This document shows positions 1 to 10,714 of a stretch of DNA of 64,000 nucleotides, one piece after another; position 1 is the stretch's first letter; each line of letters begins with the position of its first letter. The stretch lies in the NCBI GenBank assembly GCA_028683385.1, contig JAQUIJ010000004.1:213416-277415 (forward strand). Direction: 5' to 3'. The notes under the pieces are model-generated. The model was not told the DNA's origin and searched no databases. It saw nothing but the letters and a program-made list of their open reading frames with translations. A program made the translations under genes and the position numbers. Source of the stretch: Prolixibacteraceae bacterium (GTDB lineage Bacteria > Bacteroidota > Bacteroidia > Bacteroidales > Prolixibacteraceae).

Positions 1-1027
1 AAGAAAAATCCAACTCAAACAACTCATCTATACGGTCAATCATTTCTTTGGGCGTATCAGCTTGATGGCAAAGGTGTTCCAGTCCTGTTTTGTGGATCAT
101 TGGCGCATTGGCTATACAAAAACGTCCGGAGAAAAGCGATGCCAGAAGTTTTAGCTTCAACCCGGTATCCTGAAAAGTGGGGATCAAACAAATGTGCGAA
201 TTCTGAATCAGGTTTTCCATTTGTTCATTTCCGGGATTTGAAACCAGTTGAATGTTAGTGAGTTTCTGTATTTTTTGAATTAGTCTTTCCGAAGGATTTT
301 TTCCGGCAATAATAACCGGCTGACTAATTTTTGAAAAAACATGCTGAATCAGGTATTCAACTGCCTGAATATTTTCTGATACCGAAAGGTTTCCATGAAA
401 CAAGATGTATTTGCCGCGACCTTCTCTCGATTTGATTTCGTTGAACGGATGAAAAGCCGGAATGAAATGCGAGTTGCCAAATTTTTGGTCGAAATATAAA
501 TTGTCGTTTGGCGAAATGCAAAGCAAGTGAGAAGCGTTTTTAAGTACACTTTCGTACCGTTTTAATTTGCAAGCCTCCATCCTGAAGAATACTTTTTTGA
601 AAATATTTTGCTCAGCTTGGTACAAGTTCAGGTAGTATTCGTGTTCCACATTGTGAGTTCGAACTAGTTTTAGATGGCTTTTTAATGCCGGATTGTCAAG
701 GAGTAAACACGTGTGAAGCCCTTCGAATAAAATAGGGGCATTGTTAGATGATAAGTTATTTAATAACTGATCGTTATTGCGTGTAATTGCAATGTATGGT
801 TTAGTTGATAATTGGTAGCGAATGCCGTGTTTTCGTGGGTAATAAAAAACCTTCGCGCAGTACTTTTCAAGCTCGGCTGCCTGTGGACGGTTGTATTCAA
901 AGCAATGAAGGTAAATTGAAACACCACTTTCAGCAAGTGCTTTAATTTTGTAGAAAATATCTATCACCCCGCCATAATCGGGAGGATAAGGAATATTAAA
1001 AGCAACCAATTGAAGAGCTGTTTCCAA
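1..1027 (-). CDS. Glycosyltransferase (GT-B type), 3' end cut by window edge
   Basis: About 341 codons are open on the minus strand and run off the left edge. The N-terminus reads VAFNIPYPPDYGGVIDIF, the usual opening of GT4-like sugar transferases that build surface polysaccharide. Later come a donor-site-like FHGNLSVSENIQAVEYL, VIIAGKNPS and a GLKLKLLASLFSGRF segment, which match the C-terminal Rossmann half of GT-B enzymes. No ATG is available after the upstream in-frame stop, so TTG at 1027 (M-E-T-A-L-Q-L-V-A-F) is the likely start. Acceptor and sugar donor cannot be told. A terminator hairpin lies just upstream. Confidence 0.8.
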   Translation of the reverse strand, partial: METALQLVAFNIPYPPDYGGVIDIFYKIKALAESGVSIYLHCFEYNRPQAAELEKYCAKVFYYPRKHGIRYQLSTKPYIAITRNNDQLLNNLSSNNAPILFEGLHTCLLLDNPALKSHLKLVRTHNVEHEYYLNLYQAEQNIFKKVFFRMEACKLKRYESVLKNASHLLCISPNDNLYFDQKFGNSHFIPAFHPFNEIKSREGRGKYILFHGNLSVSENIQAVEYLIQHVFSKISQPVIIAGKNPSERLIQKIQKLTNIQLVSNPGNEQMENLIQNSHICLIPTFQDTGLKLKLLASLFSGRFCIANAPMIHKTGLEHLCHQADTPKEMIDRIDELFELDFS

Positions 1028-1054
1028 TGCTGTAATTTTATTCTAAATATAAAA

Positions 1055-1090
1055 GAAAAACCACGAACCGACAATCGATTCGTGGTTTTC
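1055..1090. terminator. Bidirectional hairpin terminator
   Basis: The arm gaaaaaccacgaa is followed after about eleven bases by ttcgtggttttc, giving an 11-12 bp stem with A/T runs on both flanks. It separates the glycosyltransferase from the DUF4097-like gene, whose 3' end lies at 1164 on the minus strand. Confidence 0.7.
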
Positions 1091-1163
1091 TATTTGTTTG
1101 AAAAGTATGCTCTTGTTTTTCTATTTTTCAGACTTCCGACTTCGGTCTTCCATCTTCCCGCTT

Positions 1164-2204
1164 TTACTCTTCGTTGAGTTTTACTTCACCATAACGGCTT
1201 TCGATCACAACACTACCACCGCCGCTTCCAACGGTTCCGTCAAGCGAGAATTTTGTGTTTTCGCGAATTTTACTCCCCTTGTACCGATCAGTAGGATATT
1301 TCACATCGCAATAGCTGCAATCGGCCTTAAGCTTGTAGTTAAGTTCGTTTAACCCGATTTTGATGCCACCATAACTGTTTGCGATACGAATTTTGTCGAA
1401 TCTGGATCCCACTTTTTCAATCCTGACAGATCCGTAGCCCGTATCGAGGTCTAAACTCTCGGTTAATGTGCCGATTTTGTAATTGGTGTATTTGGATATC
1501 GATTTCAATTTGCCAATTTCGTCGATGTTAATGCCGTCATACTTCGAATCCAATGTCAGGCTGGATGATTTGCCAAGATTCAATGTAGAATATTTGGAGT
1601 CCAATACAACGTGACTAATTTCGTCAGCATACAATTTAGAATACTTGATTTCCATGTTGGCGTCATTTACTGTTTCCAGCGTTGCTTTTCCATAGCCCAA
1701 AACAATCTTTATCGGGCTTCCGGCAGGTGATTTCATTTTCCCGGCTGTCATCGATCCATAGCTAACGTCAAACGAACCTTTTGCTTCCAATTCGTTAATC
1801 ACAACATTCCCGTATTTGTTCGTGATGGTCAAATCCCTGTCTTTTGGAATATTGATGAGGTAATCAATTGAAAATGAATTATTCCCTTTGAAATTTTCCT
1901 CGATTTCAGTTTCACCTATCACTTGGCTGCCACTTTTCTGAAGGCTGATGTGTATCTTATCCATCAGGGCTTTTGCCCGGCTTTCAGAGGCATTGTCGAT
2001 GGTAATCAGTACTTTAATCGTAATTGAATCGCCTCCCATGTCGATGACTTTTACTTCACCAAATTTGTTGGTAATTTGTAATCCTGTAATTCCACTTTTT
2101 GGCCAGCCTTTCCGGTATTGTTTGTTGAATTCGGCTCCTGTAGCATTGACTAAAAGCGTTGAAAATAACAGGATTGCAAGGGTAAGGTTAAATATTGATT
2201 TCAT
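1164..2204 (-). CDS. Exported DUF4097-like repeat protein
   Basis: 346 residues with a signal peptide (residues 1-23, cleavage probably after VNATG-A). The mature part consists of short beta-strand repeats of the type ITNKYGNVVI, VSYGSMTAG, LDSKYSTLNLG, LDTGYGSVRIEKV and ESRYGEVKL, which suggests a right-handed beta-helix of the DUF4097/head-GIN adhesin type. It is probably periplasmic or on the outer surface. It overlaps the upstream membrane protein by 17 bases and lies in one operon with an ECF sigma factor, so it may be part of an envelope-stress module. The biochemical role is unknown. Confidence 0.75.
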   Translation of the reverse strand: MKSIFNLTLAILLFSTLLVNATGAEFNKQYRKGWPKSGITGLQITNKFGEVKVIDMGGDSITIKVLITIDNASESRAKALMDKIHISLQKSGSQVIGETEIEENFKGNNSFSIDYLINIPKDRDLTITNKYGNVVINELEAKGSFDVSYGSMTAGKMKSPAGSPIKIVLGYGKATLETVNDANMEIKYSKLYADEISHVVLDSKYSTLNLGKSSSLTLDSKYDGINIDEIGKLKSISKYTNYKIGTLTESLDLDTGYGSVRIEKVGSRFDKIRIANSYGGIKIGLNELNYKLKADCSYCDVKYPTDRYKGSKIRENTKFSLDGTVGSGGGSVVIESRYGEVKLNEE

Positions 2205-2745
2205 TGTGTAAACGTTTATGTTGTTTTACTTCCTTTAATTTGTTGATAACCAATGATAATACATTCATTCTCGACTGGTAGTATTCAAGCATCGCATTTA
2301 TAACTCGCTCGTCATCAGGATTTGCTTTCAGGTCTTCGATCAATTTTTGATACATCTGGTCAAACTCTTTTTGTTCCTTCAGCATCATTTTTTGTTCCGA
2401 TTCTGTGATCAAACCTTCTTTTTCGAACACAGCCAGTTGTTTAATGTCTGTTTGTATCGCATTGGTGTAGTAAAATTCAACTTCGCGGTATTCAGGCGAA
2501 ATTGAACCCAGAGAGAGAGTTTCTTTCTTTTCAGGAGTTAACCAAATGCGTGCCTGATTGACTACCAGTAGCGCAAAAACTACGATGGCAGCAACTTTCA
2601 GTACCATTTGAAAATCGAATTTCCGGGTTGGTTTCGATGCTTTCTGAAGCCGGGCTTCAAATCGTTCAAAGTGACCTTCCAGTGGTTCTTCGTTCTGAAA
2701 AGAATGTTGGTTATTTAAGATTAATCTTTCTAATTCGTCTTTCAT
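2188..2745 (-). CDS. Single-pass membrane protein, candidate anti-sigma factor
   Basis: 185 residues: about 46 cytoplasmic residues (MKDELERLILNNQHSFQNEE...), one membrane helix at about 47-65 (VLKVAAIVVFALLVVNQA), then a charged helical periplasmic part. The gene sits directly after an ECF sigma gene and before an exported protein, the usual place for a sigma regulator. I see no zinc anti-sigma motif (HxxxCxxC), so an anti-sigma role rests on context only. Similar proteins after ECF genes are common in Bacteroidota. Confidence 0.65.
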   Translation of the reverse strand: MKDELERLILNNQHSFQNEEPLEGHFERFEARLQKASKPTRKFDFQMVLKVAAIVVFALLVVNQARIWLTPEKKETLSLGSISPEYREVEFYYTNAIQTDIKQLAVFEKEGLITESEQKMMLKEQKEFDQMYQKLIEDLKANPDDERVINAMLEYYQSRMNVLSLVINKLKEVKQHKRLHNEINI

Positions 2746-2825
2746 GACATGTAAGTTTCAGGTTTCAAGTTCCGGATTGCGTGGTACGGGCTTTATCTCT
2801 ATGCCCCATGCTCCATGCTTTTCCC

Positions 2826-2858
2826 AAATCTTCAAATTATCTCATTTTCAAATCATTT
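2826..2858. repeat. TTCAAAT-type low-complexity intergenic repeat
   Basis: The stretch aatcttcaaattatctcatt and following bases repeats the TTCAAAT word between the sigma gene and the membrane-protein gene. The same words occur at 10988-11013, 23996-24086 and 30728-30765. Confidence 0.5.
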
Positions 2859-3413
2859 TTAATTGTATTCAAACAATTCTTCTTTGTGCAACATCTCCCG
2901 AAGTTTCAGCTTGGCTCGTAAATATTGCGATCGCGATGAAACATTGGTAATGCCGAGAATTTGCGAAATTTCTTCATGGTCATATCCTTCAAGTAAATAA
3001 AGGTTCAAAACCACTCTGTAGCCATCGGGCAACCGTTGAATGGCCTTTTTTAATTGCTCCATCTGAATTTCTGAAATTTCAAGCCCAACAGGTTCTTCGT
3101 CAGGAATTTTTTCATTCAGTTCTTCAAATTTCACTTTTCGCTTTTTCAGTTGATCCAATGAACGGTTAATCACAATTTTCTTCAGCCAGGCGCCAAAGCT
3201 CACTTTCCCTTCGTAGCTGTCAATCTTTGTAAACGCTTTTAAAAAGGCTTCCTGCATTACATCTTCAGCTTCAACTGCATTGCCAACCATGCGCAGACAA
3301 ACGTTGTACATGGGCTTGTAATAAAGCTTATAGAGCTCAAATTGTGCCTGAGTATCGCCTTTCCGGCACCTTTCAATCGCATCATGATGAATATTTGGGT
3401 ACTGCGTTTCCAA
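2859..3413 (-). CDS. ECF (sigma-70 family) RNA polymerase sigma factor
   Basis: Region 2 is clear (AQFELYKLYYKPMYNVCLRMVGNAVEAEDVMQEAFLKAFTKI), with the DVMQEAF core helix; region 4 (LPDGYRVVLNLYLLEGYDHEEISQILGI) is the -35-binding helix-turn-helix. It directs polymerase to an envelope-related regulon and is followed by the candidate anti-sigma gene. The longest ORF begins with TTG at 3452, but an ECF-promoter-like motif (AAC-N17-CGTC, 3441-3464 on this strand) would then lie inside the gene. I therefore prefer the in-frame TTG at 3413 (LETQYPNIHHDAI). No ATG fits either choice, so the exact start is uncertain. Confidence 0.85.
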   Translation of the reverse strand: METQYPNIHHDAIERCRKGDTQAQFELYKLYYKPMYNVCLRMVGNAVEAEDVMQEAFLKAFTKIDSYEGKVSFGAWLKKIVINRSLDQLKKRKVKFEELNEKIPDEEPVGLEISEIQMEQLKKAIQRLPDGYRVVLNLYLLEGYDHEEISQILGITNVSSRSQYLRAKLKLREMLHKEELFEYN

Positions 3414-3440
3414 GTATTTGAATTTGTTTTCTGATTGAAT

Positions 3441-3464
3441 GACGATAGTCAAATTAGGAATGTT
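3441..3464 (-). promoter_or_regulatory. ECF-type promoter candidate before sigma gene
   Basis: On the minus strand GCAAC (AAC at 3464-3462) is followed after 17 bases by CGTC (3444-3441), the classic -35 AAC / -10 CGTC pattern of ECF sigma factors. A near-identical arrangement precedes the second ECF gene at 11088. This suggests autoregulation (inference). Confidence 0.45.
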
Positions 3465-3501
3465 GCATGAAAGTGAAAAAAACTGGCAAATATGAATTGT
3501 G

Positions 3502-4200
3502 TTAATTTGGATTATCGGCCATATATTCCATCAGATGAATCAATTGCGATTCGTCTTTTGTATCGATTTTGTTCGATTTTATGAAGTCAATTACTTGCTG
3601 CGATATAGGTTGTAATGTTTTAATCAGTTTTTTTTGCGAATAAACCAAATGTGCCATACCATTGCCATAGATCAAATAAAACTGGGGTGGTAGTTTCTCA
3701 AACCGCAGGGAATCGTTCGGGTTTGTTTTATCCGAAGGTGACTTAACGACGACCTGATCCTTTCTTAATAGTTGATAATCCCCTTCATACAATACCTGAA
3801 AGAAACCGTAGTCGATATTTTTGGGTTTCATATATTTGGCGTAGACAAATATCTTACCACCCATTTTTATTCGCTGTATTTCCGATGGAAATCCAATAGC
3901 GAGAATCTTTCCATCTTTCTTAAATTCCATGTTGTTGTTATAGAGGTTGAATCTTAACGGCACATCCTTTATTTCGACACCATTGGTTTTTAAAATGTAT
4001 GATTTCTGAAATTGCCTATCGAGAAATGGACTTCCTGCAATGTCTTTTTCTTCCAAAAGTTTCTTTTCGTGGTTCTGGTTTATAAAATTTAACTTTGCGA
4101 CTTCGTATCCTACATCTTTCGTTTCTGAATAATCTTTAACCTGTCCAAATACTTGCCCTGTCCATATTAATGCCGAAAGAATGATCAAAACCGTTTTCAT
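3502..4200 (-). CDS. Exported protein of unknown function
   Basis: 232 residues with an N-terminal signal peptide (MKTVLIILSALIWTGQVFGQ, cut after VFG). The mature part is mixed alpha/beta with no motif I recognise; it contains KDVGYEVAKLNFINQNHEKK, a beta-rich middle and a C-terminal helix ending HLMEYMADNPN. It lies alone, 49 bases before the CDS-free leader of the ECF operon and divergent from the CDF transporter. It may be a periplasmic protein; no function is proposed. Confidence 0.6.
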   Translation of the reverse strand: MKTVLIILSALIWTGQVFGQVKDYSETKDVGYEVAKLNFINQNHEKKLLEEKDIAGSPFLDRQFQKSYILKTNGVEIKDVPLRFNLYNNNMEFKKDGKILAIGFPSEIQRIKMGGKIFVYAKYMKPKNIDYGFFQVLYEGDYQLLRKDQVVVKSPSDKTNPNDSLRFEKLPPQFYLIYGNGMAHLVYSQKKLIKTLQPISQQVIDFIKSNKIDTKDESQLIHLMEYMADNPN

Positions 4201-4275
4201 ATTGTTTATTTTTAACGAATATTATTTCAGGTACAGGAAATTTTGATTTTTTATTGTTTGTTAAATATAGAAAAG

Positions 4276-5154
4276 ATGTCGCACAATCATGAACATACAG
4301 GCCGAAATCTGGCAATAACCGTTATCCTGAATGGAATTATCACTATTGGTCAGTTTGCCGGTGGTATTATCTCTGGTAGTTTGGCTCTGATATCGGATGC
4401 CTTACACAATCTTAGCGACGTAATTTCGGTAATTTTAGCTTATTTGGCGCACCAAATCGGACTTCGGCCACAAACACAGAAATCAACATTTGGCTACAAA
4501 AGAGCCGAAATACTGGCTGCATTCATAAATGCAATCACATTGATAGCCATTTCGGTTTATTTGATGGTTGAGGCTGTAAAAAGGTTTCTAAATCCGAAGG
4601 AAGTTGATTATATCTGGATGCTGGGGCTTGGAATTTTAGGAATTATCGCCAATGGATTGTCGGTTTTGATTCTTCATCACAACAAAGATGAGAATCTGAA
4701 CATCAGAGCGGCATATTTGCATTTGATTGGTGATGCATTAACTTCTGTGGCAGTTGTTGTTGGGGCTGTTTGTATTTGGCTTTTCCATATTTACTGGATC
4801 GATCCGCTGGTTACTGTGTTAATCAGCATTTATATTTTTGTACATACATTTACAATCCTGAAAGAAAGCGTTGGAATTTTAATGCAGTTTTCTCCATCTG
4901 AAATTGATCAGGAGGATGTTATTTCCGCGATGGAAGAAATTGTTGAAATACGAAACGTTCATCATGTGCATTTATGGCAATTGGCCGATCATCAGATTTA
5001 CTTTGAAGCGCATCTGGAATTGATTGAAAATTATCCGGTCTCGGATACATTAAACATCAATAAAAAAGCAAAACAACTATTAAACAGTCGATTTGGTATC
5101 ACTCATACCACTTTTCAGTACGAATATAATTCAGGAGATGGCTGCAAATGTTAG
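4276..5154 (+). CDS. Cation diffusion facilitator (CzcD/ZitB-like)
   Basis: 292 residues from the ATG at 4276, preferred over an upstream non-ATG start because the protein then opens with the His-rich MSHNHEHTGRN typical of this subfamily. Six membrane helices. The metal site shows as SDALHNLSDV in TM2 (HxxxD) and HLIGDALTSV in TM5 (HxxxD). The cytoplasmic C-terminal domain contains VHHVHLWQLADHQIYFEAHL. It exports Zn2+ or similar divalent ions against protons across the inner membrane. The protein ends GDGCKC, a small Cys pair of possible metal-binding use. Confidence 0.9.
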   Translation: MSHNHEHTGRNLAITVILNGIITIGQFAGGIISGSLALISDALHNLSDVISVILAYLAHQIGLRPQTQKSTFGYKRAEILAAFINAITLIAISVYLMVEAVKRFLNPKEVDYIWMLGLGILGIIANGLSVLILHHNKDENLNIRAAYLHLIGDALTSVAVVVGAVCIWLFHIYWIDPLVTVLISIYIFVHTFTILKESVGILMQFSPSEIDQEDVISAMEEIVEIRNVHHVHLWQLADHQIYFEAHLELIENYPVSDTLNINKKAKQLLNSRFGITHTTFQYEYNSGDGCKC

Positions 5155-5162
5155 ACATCGAT

Positions 5163-6494
5163 TCAGAGAATAAATAGTGAAGTAATCCAGATACATGCAA
5201 AAACGGTTGTGCCCATAACGATAGTTGCACTCGAATAAACTTTTAAAGTTATGTTGGTATCCAATTCAGAAAATTTTGTAACCACCCAGAAATAAGAATC
5301 GTTTGCATGTGAAATCATCATTGATCCGGCTCCCATAGCCAAAGTCGCAAACAATCTTCCAGATTCGGTATCCAGACCCAGCAAAGAGAGCATTGGTGCA
5401 ACAAAGGATGCAGTGGTAATAATTGCGACAGTTGAAGAGCCTTGCGCTGTTTTCATGAAAAAGGCAATCAGAAATGGTACAGCTATGCCTAAGCCAGTTT
5501 GACTGAGAAATTTACCCGCTTCCAGTCCGATACCAGTTTCTTTAATGACCATTCCAAACATACCACCAGCTGCAGTGACAATCAGAATTGGTCCGGCTTT
5601 CTCAATGGCTGTTTCAAAAATGCCATTTAGTTTTTCCCGATTTAAATCTTTCAGAAGTAAGTATGAAAAAAGCATTCCAACAAAAAGGGCGATAATGGGT
5701 TGTCCGATGAAAAGTACTATTTTGAAGAAATAGATTTGGTCTTTCCAGCCAAATACTGAAAATAATGACGCCAATGTAATTAGCAGTATTGGTACAATTA
5801 CAGGTAAAATTGATAGAAGAGGAGAGGGGAGTTCTTCATCAGTTAACTCCTTGTTTGACTGTTCATATTGTGCCGGTCTGTACCCCTTGTTTTTTGTCAT
5901 TTTTTTAGTCCAGAAAAATGCAGCCAAAGCCCCTGGTATTGCAAATGCTATTCCCCATAAGATGAAATTACCAATATTCACATTCATGATGCCTGCAGCC
6001 GCCAAAGCGCCAGGATGAGTAGGTACGAGACAATGGACAGAATACAGCGAACAGGCAAGAACAACCGCAATAAACGGCATGGCAATTTTTGTTTTGGCAC
6101 TGAATGATTTAGCCAAACCACTAAGTATAATATATCCAGAATCGCAGAAAATAGGTAAGCCTGCCAAAAAACCAGTAATTCCTAGTGCTGCCGGCGCTCG
6201 CTTGTCTCCTGTTTTTGAAAGCAGGTAGCTGGCGATACTCAAAGCTCCTCCACTTTTTTCCAATACGATAGCGATGACAGCACCGAATATGATTAGAAAA
6301 CCGATTGATCCCATCGTATTTCCAAACCCATCTTTTAAAATTTTCAAGATGTCGGCATTTGGGAGAGCTACCAGAGCCAATAAAAGGGATACCAGAAAAA
6401 GCGAAATGAAAGCATTTATCTTTAGTCTGGAGGTCAGAATAATAATACTTACTATGCTTGAAATTACAAGAATAGAGGTAGTTAAAGTGCTCAT
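5163..6494 (-). CDS. GntP-family gluconate/organic-acid permease
   Basis: 443 residues, about 12-14 hydrophobic helices. The stretches GFGNTMGSIGFLIIFGAVIA, FLAGLPIFCDSGYIIL and HCLVPTHPGALAAAGIM are typical of the GntP family of H+ symporters for gluconate and related hydroxy acids. Its 3' end converges on the CDF gene with eight bases between. No sugar-acid catabolic gene is adjacent, so the substrate cannot be fixed. Confidence 0.9.
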   Translation of the reverse strand: MSTLTTSILVISSIVSIIILTSRLKINAFISLFLVSLLLALVALPNADILKILKDGFGNTMGSIGFLIIFGAVIAIVLEKSGGALSIASYLLSKTGDKRAPAALGITGFLAGLPIFCDSGYIILSGLAKSFSAKTKIAMPFIAVVLACSLYSVHCLVPTHPGALAAAGIMNVNIGNFILWGIAFAIPGALAAFFWTKKMTKNKGYRPAQYEQSNKELTDEELPSPLLSILPVIVPILLITLASLFSVFGWKDQIYFFKIVLFIGQPIIALFVGMLFSYLLLKDLNREKLNGIFETAIEKAGPILIVTAAGGMFGMVIKETGIGLEAGKFLSQTGLGIAVPFLIAFFMKTAQGSSTVAIITTASFVAPMLSLLGLDTESGRLFATLAMGAGSMMISHANDSYFWVVTKFSELDTNITLKVYSSATIVMGTTVFACIWITSLFIL

Positions 6495-6686
6495 TTCGAG
6501 ATGGAATTTAGTTGTTAGCTTTGCCTAAATTTAAGATTAGCTGATGCTGTTTTACCAACTGTATGACAAACATAACACAAATTTATCTTGTTTTAACAAG
6601 CACATCTATTTTGGATTTGCGAGCCAGGTATGATCAGATTTTAGTGCCTCAATGAATATCAAAATAGAAAGGTAATTAATTTATAA

Positions 6687-7568
6687 TTAGTTTATTAGCT
6701 GTAGTTCTTTTTCAATTAATGAAAAGGTGGCTGCTGAAACCGGAACGTTTGGTAATCGTACCTGATTTTTTACGGTTCCCATTATTTCCATCAAGGCTTT
6801 AACTCCGGCAGGACTTCCTTCTTTGAAGATGAGTTTCAGCATTTCAGCCATTTCTAAATGTAACTGAGTGGCAAGAGGCATGTTTCCTTCGAGCGATGCA
6901 CGCGTTAACTGGCTTAATTTTTTAGGTAATGCATTGGCAATAACTGAAATTACTCCAATTGAGCCGATGACAATAGAGGGTAGGGTCAAGCCATCGTCGC
7001 CTGAAATAACCTTAAAATAGCTTGGTGCTTCATTGATAATCTTTGTAAATTGAGCTAAAACGCCGCATGCCTCCTTAATTCCAACCACTTTTTCAGAAAG
7101 TTGTGCAATGCGAAGTGTGGTTTCGGCTTCCATATTTACGCCGGTACGACCAGGTACATTGTACAAAATGACTGGAACCGGACTCGCTTCAACAACAGCT
7201 TTAAAATGTTGGAAAAGACCTTCTTGTGTGGGTTTGTTGTAATATGGAGTTACCGAAAGAATGGCATCAATACCTTCAAAATTGTAGTTCTGAATGGATT
7301 GAACCAACCCAAGTGTATTGTTGCTGCCAATTCCAACTACAATTTTTAAACGTCCGGCATTTTTTTCAATGACAAAACGTACGATTTCCTTTTTTTCTTC
7401 ATCCGAAAGGGCGGGGGTTTCACCTGTGGTTCCAAGTACCACCAAATAATCAATTCCTCCTGAAATCTGATTTTCAATTAATCTTTCCAATGCGCTGTAA
7501 TCAACGCTCATATCTTCATTAAAAGGAGTTATCAATGCTACTCCGGCTCCCGTAAATGGATGTGTCAT
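6687..7568 (-). CDS. dapA: 4-hydroxy-tetrahydrodipicolinate synthase
   Basis: 293 residues, the full family length. It condenses pyruvate with aspartate semialdehyde, the first dedicated step towards lysine and diaminopimelate for the cell wall. The TIM barrel shows the catalytic residues: T47-T48 in GTTGE, Y110, Y136 in ILYNVPGRTG, R141, and Schiff-base lysine K165 in VVGIKEACG. Its start codon overlaps the stop of the upstream small gene (ATGA), so the two are translationally coupled. No lysine riboswitch is visible, as the gene is internal to an operon. Confidence 0.97.
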   Translation of the reverse strand: MTHPFTGAGVALITPFNEDMSVDYSALERLIENQISGGIDYLVVLGTTGETPALSDEEKKEIVRFVIEKNAGRLKIVVGIGSNNTLGLVQSIQNYNFEGIDAILSVTPYYNKPTQEGLFQHFKAVVEASPVPVILYNVPGRTGVNMEAETTLRIAQLSEKVVGIKEACGVLAQFTKIINEAPSYFKVISGDDGLTLPSIVIGSIGVISVIANALPKKLSQLTRASLEGNMPLATQLHLEMAEMLKLIFKEGSPAGVKALMEIMGTVKNQVRLPNVPVSAATFSLIEKELQLIN

Positions 7569-8089
7569 TCTATCGTTGTTTTATTAATCCGTTTTAAATA
7601 ATACAAAATTTGTTCAGCCAATTGGTTCGCTTCTGGTTTTTCCTGAAATTCAATATTTAGGTCGAAATAATTTGTCGAACCACCCGCATAACCAACCTTA
7701 AATGTCGCCTCTGACAAGGCAGTTGCATAAACCATTGGAAAACTTTTCTGCCCGGTTATGTCAATCAGAATGTCAAATTTCTGGCGTATAAAATCCTCGA
7801 CCAACTGCGTTTTTGGAATTTCGAGCCACCAGCTTGTTTGTTTTCTCGAAAAACCATTGATTTCTTCAGGAATAACAGCCTTCTTTAATGGGAAGTAACA
7901 AAGTCCACCAGCCTTAATTCCAGCCAGGTAAAGTTCATTTTTAACCTTGATAAAAGCCTCCTTCTGATCAATTTCCCATAGGATTCCAACAGTTTGAGCA
8001 GAATCAAGATTGACCACTTTTTTTTCCCTGACCACTAAATTCAATTTCGAATTCAGTATCCGATTGGCAAGCTTTGATTTTATTCCCAT
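7565..8089 (-). CDS. DUF6913-like Bacteroidota protein
   Basis: 174 residues from the ATG at 8089; a TTG at 8110 would add seven residues (MLFLHKI). I recognise the layout of the small DUF6913-like family found next to dapA and ligA in Bacteroidota: a basic N-terminal helix (GIKSKLANRILNSKL), then alternating strands and helices with KFDILIDITGQKSFPMVYATALSEATFKVGYAG near the end. The function is unknown. It is coupled to dapA by a 4-base overlap and lies about 100 bases downstream of ligA, probably in the same transcript. Confidence 0.7.
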   Translation of the reverse strand: MGIKSKLANRILNSKLNLVVREKKVVNLDSAQTVGILWEIDQKEAFIKVKNELYLAGIKAGGLCYFPLKKAVIPEEINGFSRKQTSWWLEIPKTQLVEDFIRQKFDILIDITGQKSFPMVYATALSEATFKVGYAGGSTNYFDLNIEFQEKPEANQLAEQILYYLKRINKTTIE

Positions 8090-8192
8090 AATTTTGTGCA
8101 AAAATAACAATTCGTTTGTTTTACGATGTTTAAAAATGCTAAAAGTTTTAGATTGAAAGTATAAAGCTTAATAAAATGATAATCTATTACTT

Positions 8193-10202
<2,010 letters not shown>

Positions 10203-10269
10203 TCAAAAATTTGCACTAAAATACAAAAAAGAAAGTGCCTGTATCATTCGAAAAACACTTTCAGGATCA

Positions 10270-10350
10270 AGTTGTTTTTTTGAAAACTAGTTTTTTCAAA
10301 ATAAAAAACTGTCATTCAGGCTCTTTGTCTAAGACCCAAATGACAGTTCC
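10270..10350 (-). terminator. Terminator after the DUF6249-like gene
   Basis: aactgtcatt (10307-10316) pairs with aatgacagtt (10339-10348). On the minus strand the stem is followed by TTTTTTATTTT. A second palindrome, ttttgaaaactagttttttc, follows at about 10277-10300. Confidence 0.75.
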
Positions 10351-10369
10351 TGAAGAAAACGGAATCTGT

Positions 10370-10714
10370 TTACTTGTTTTTGAACTTTCCCTGAAGTAAA
10401 AATGAAACTACCAGTCCAATTCCGCCAAAAAGGAAAATCATTGAAAAATAGGCAGCAGTTTCGTCCATTCCTGATTCGGTCAGGAAATAACCAGCGATGA
10501 TGCCCAAAGCAATTCCGATCAGGAAAAGACCCGACTTAAATGTTGTGTAGCCAGAACTTTCTGTAGGTTTTGCTTTAAAAAGATCGGGACTTGCACCTTT
10601 CTCGATTAATGCCAGGCGTTCTTTGTTCCTTGTGGTTAGATGGACATACAATGATGCAAATACCAGAGCAAAGAAAGCAAACGGGATTAGAACTCCTAAA
10701 ATTTCGACTTGCAT
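10370..10714 (-). CDS. Small membrane protein, DUF6249-like
   Basis: 114 residues from the ATG at 10714 (MQVEILGVLIPFAFF); the longer ORF adds an unlikely hydrophilic tail. Three hydrophobic helices: about 5-25, 59-78 and 86-106. Between the first two lies HLTTRNKERLALIEKGASPDLF, the signature cytoplasmic loop of the small DUF6249-like membrane family. In Bacteroidota such proteins often lie beside an ECF sigma operon, as here (sigma gene at 11088, divergent). The role is unknown. Confidence 0.75.
   Translation of the reverse strand: MQVEILGVLIPFAFFALVFASLYVHLTTRNKERLALIEKGASPDLFKAKPTESSGYTTFKSGLFLIGIALGIIAGYFLTESGMDETAAYFSMIFLFGGIGLVVSFLLQGKFKNK

Noticed and set aside
1098-1352. Plus-strand ORF of 84 codons
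   Set aside because: It lies antisense to the conserved repeats of the DUF4097-like gene and starts inside the terminator region.
6495-6686. Possible riboswitch between the GntP and dapA genes
   Set aside because: No hairpin with a T-run and no conserved lysine-riboswitch parts; dapA is read from the other side in an operon with ligA.
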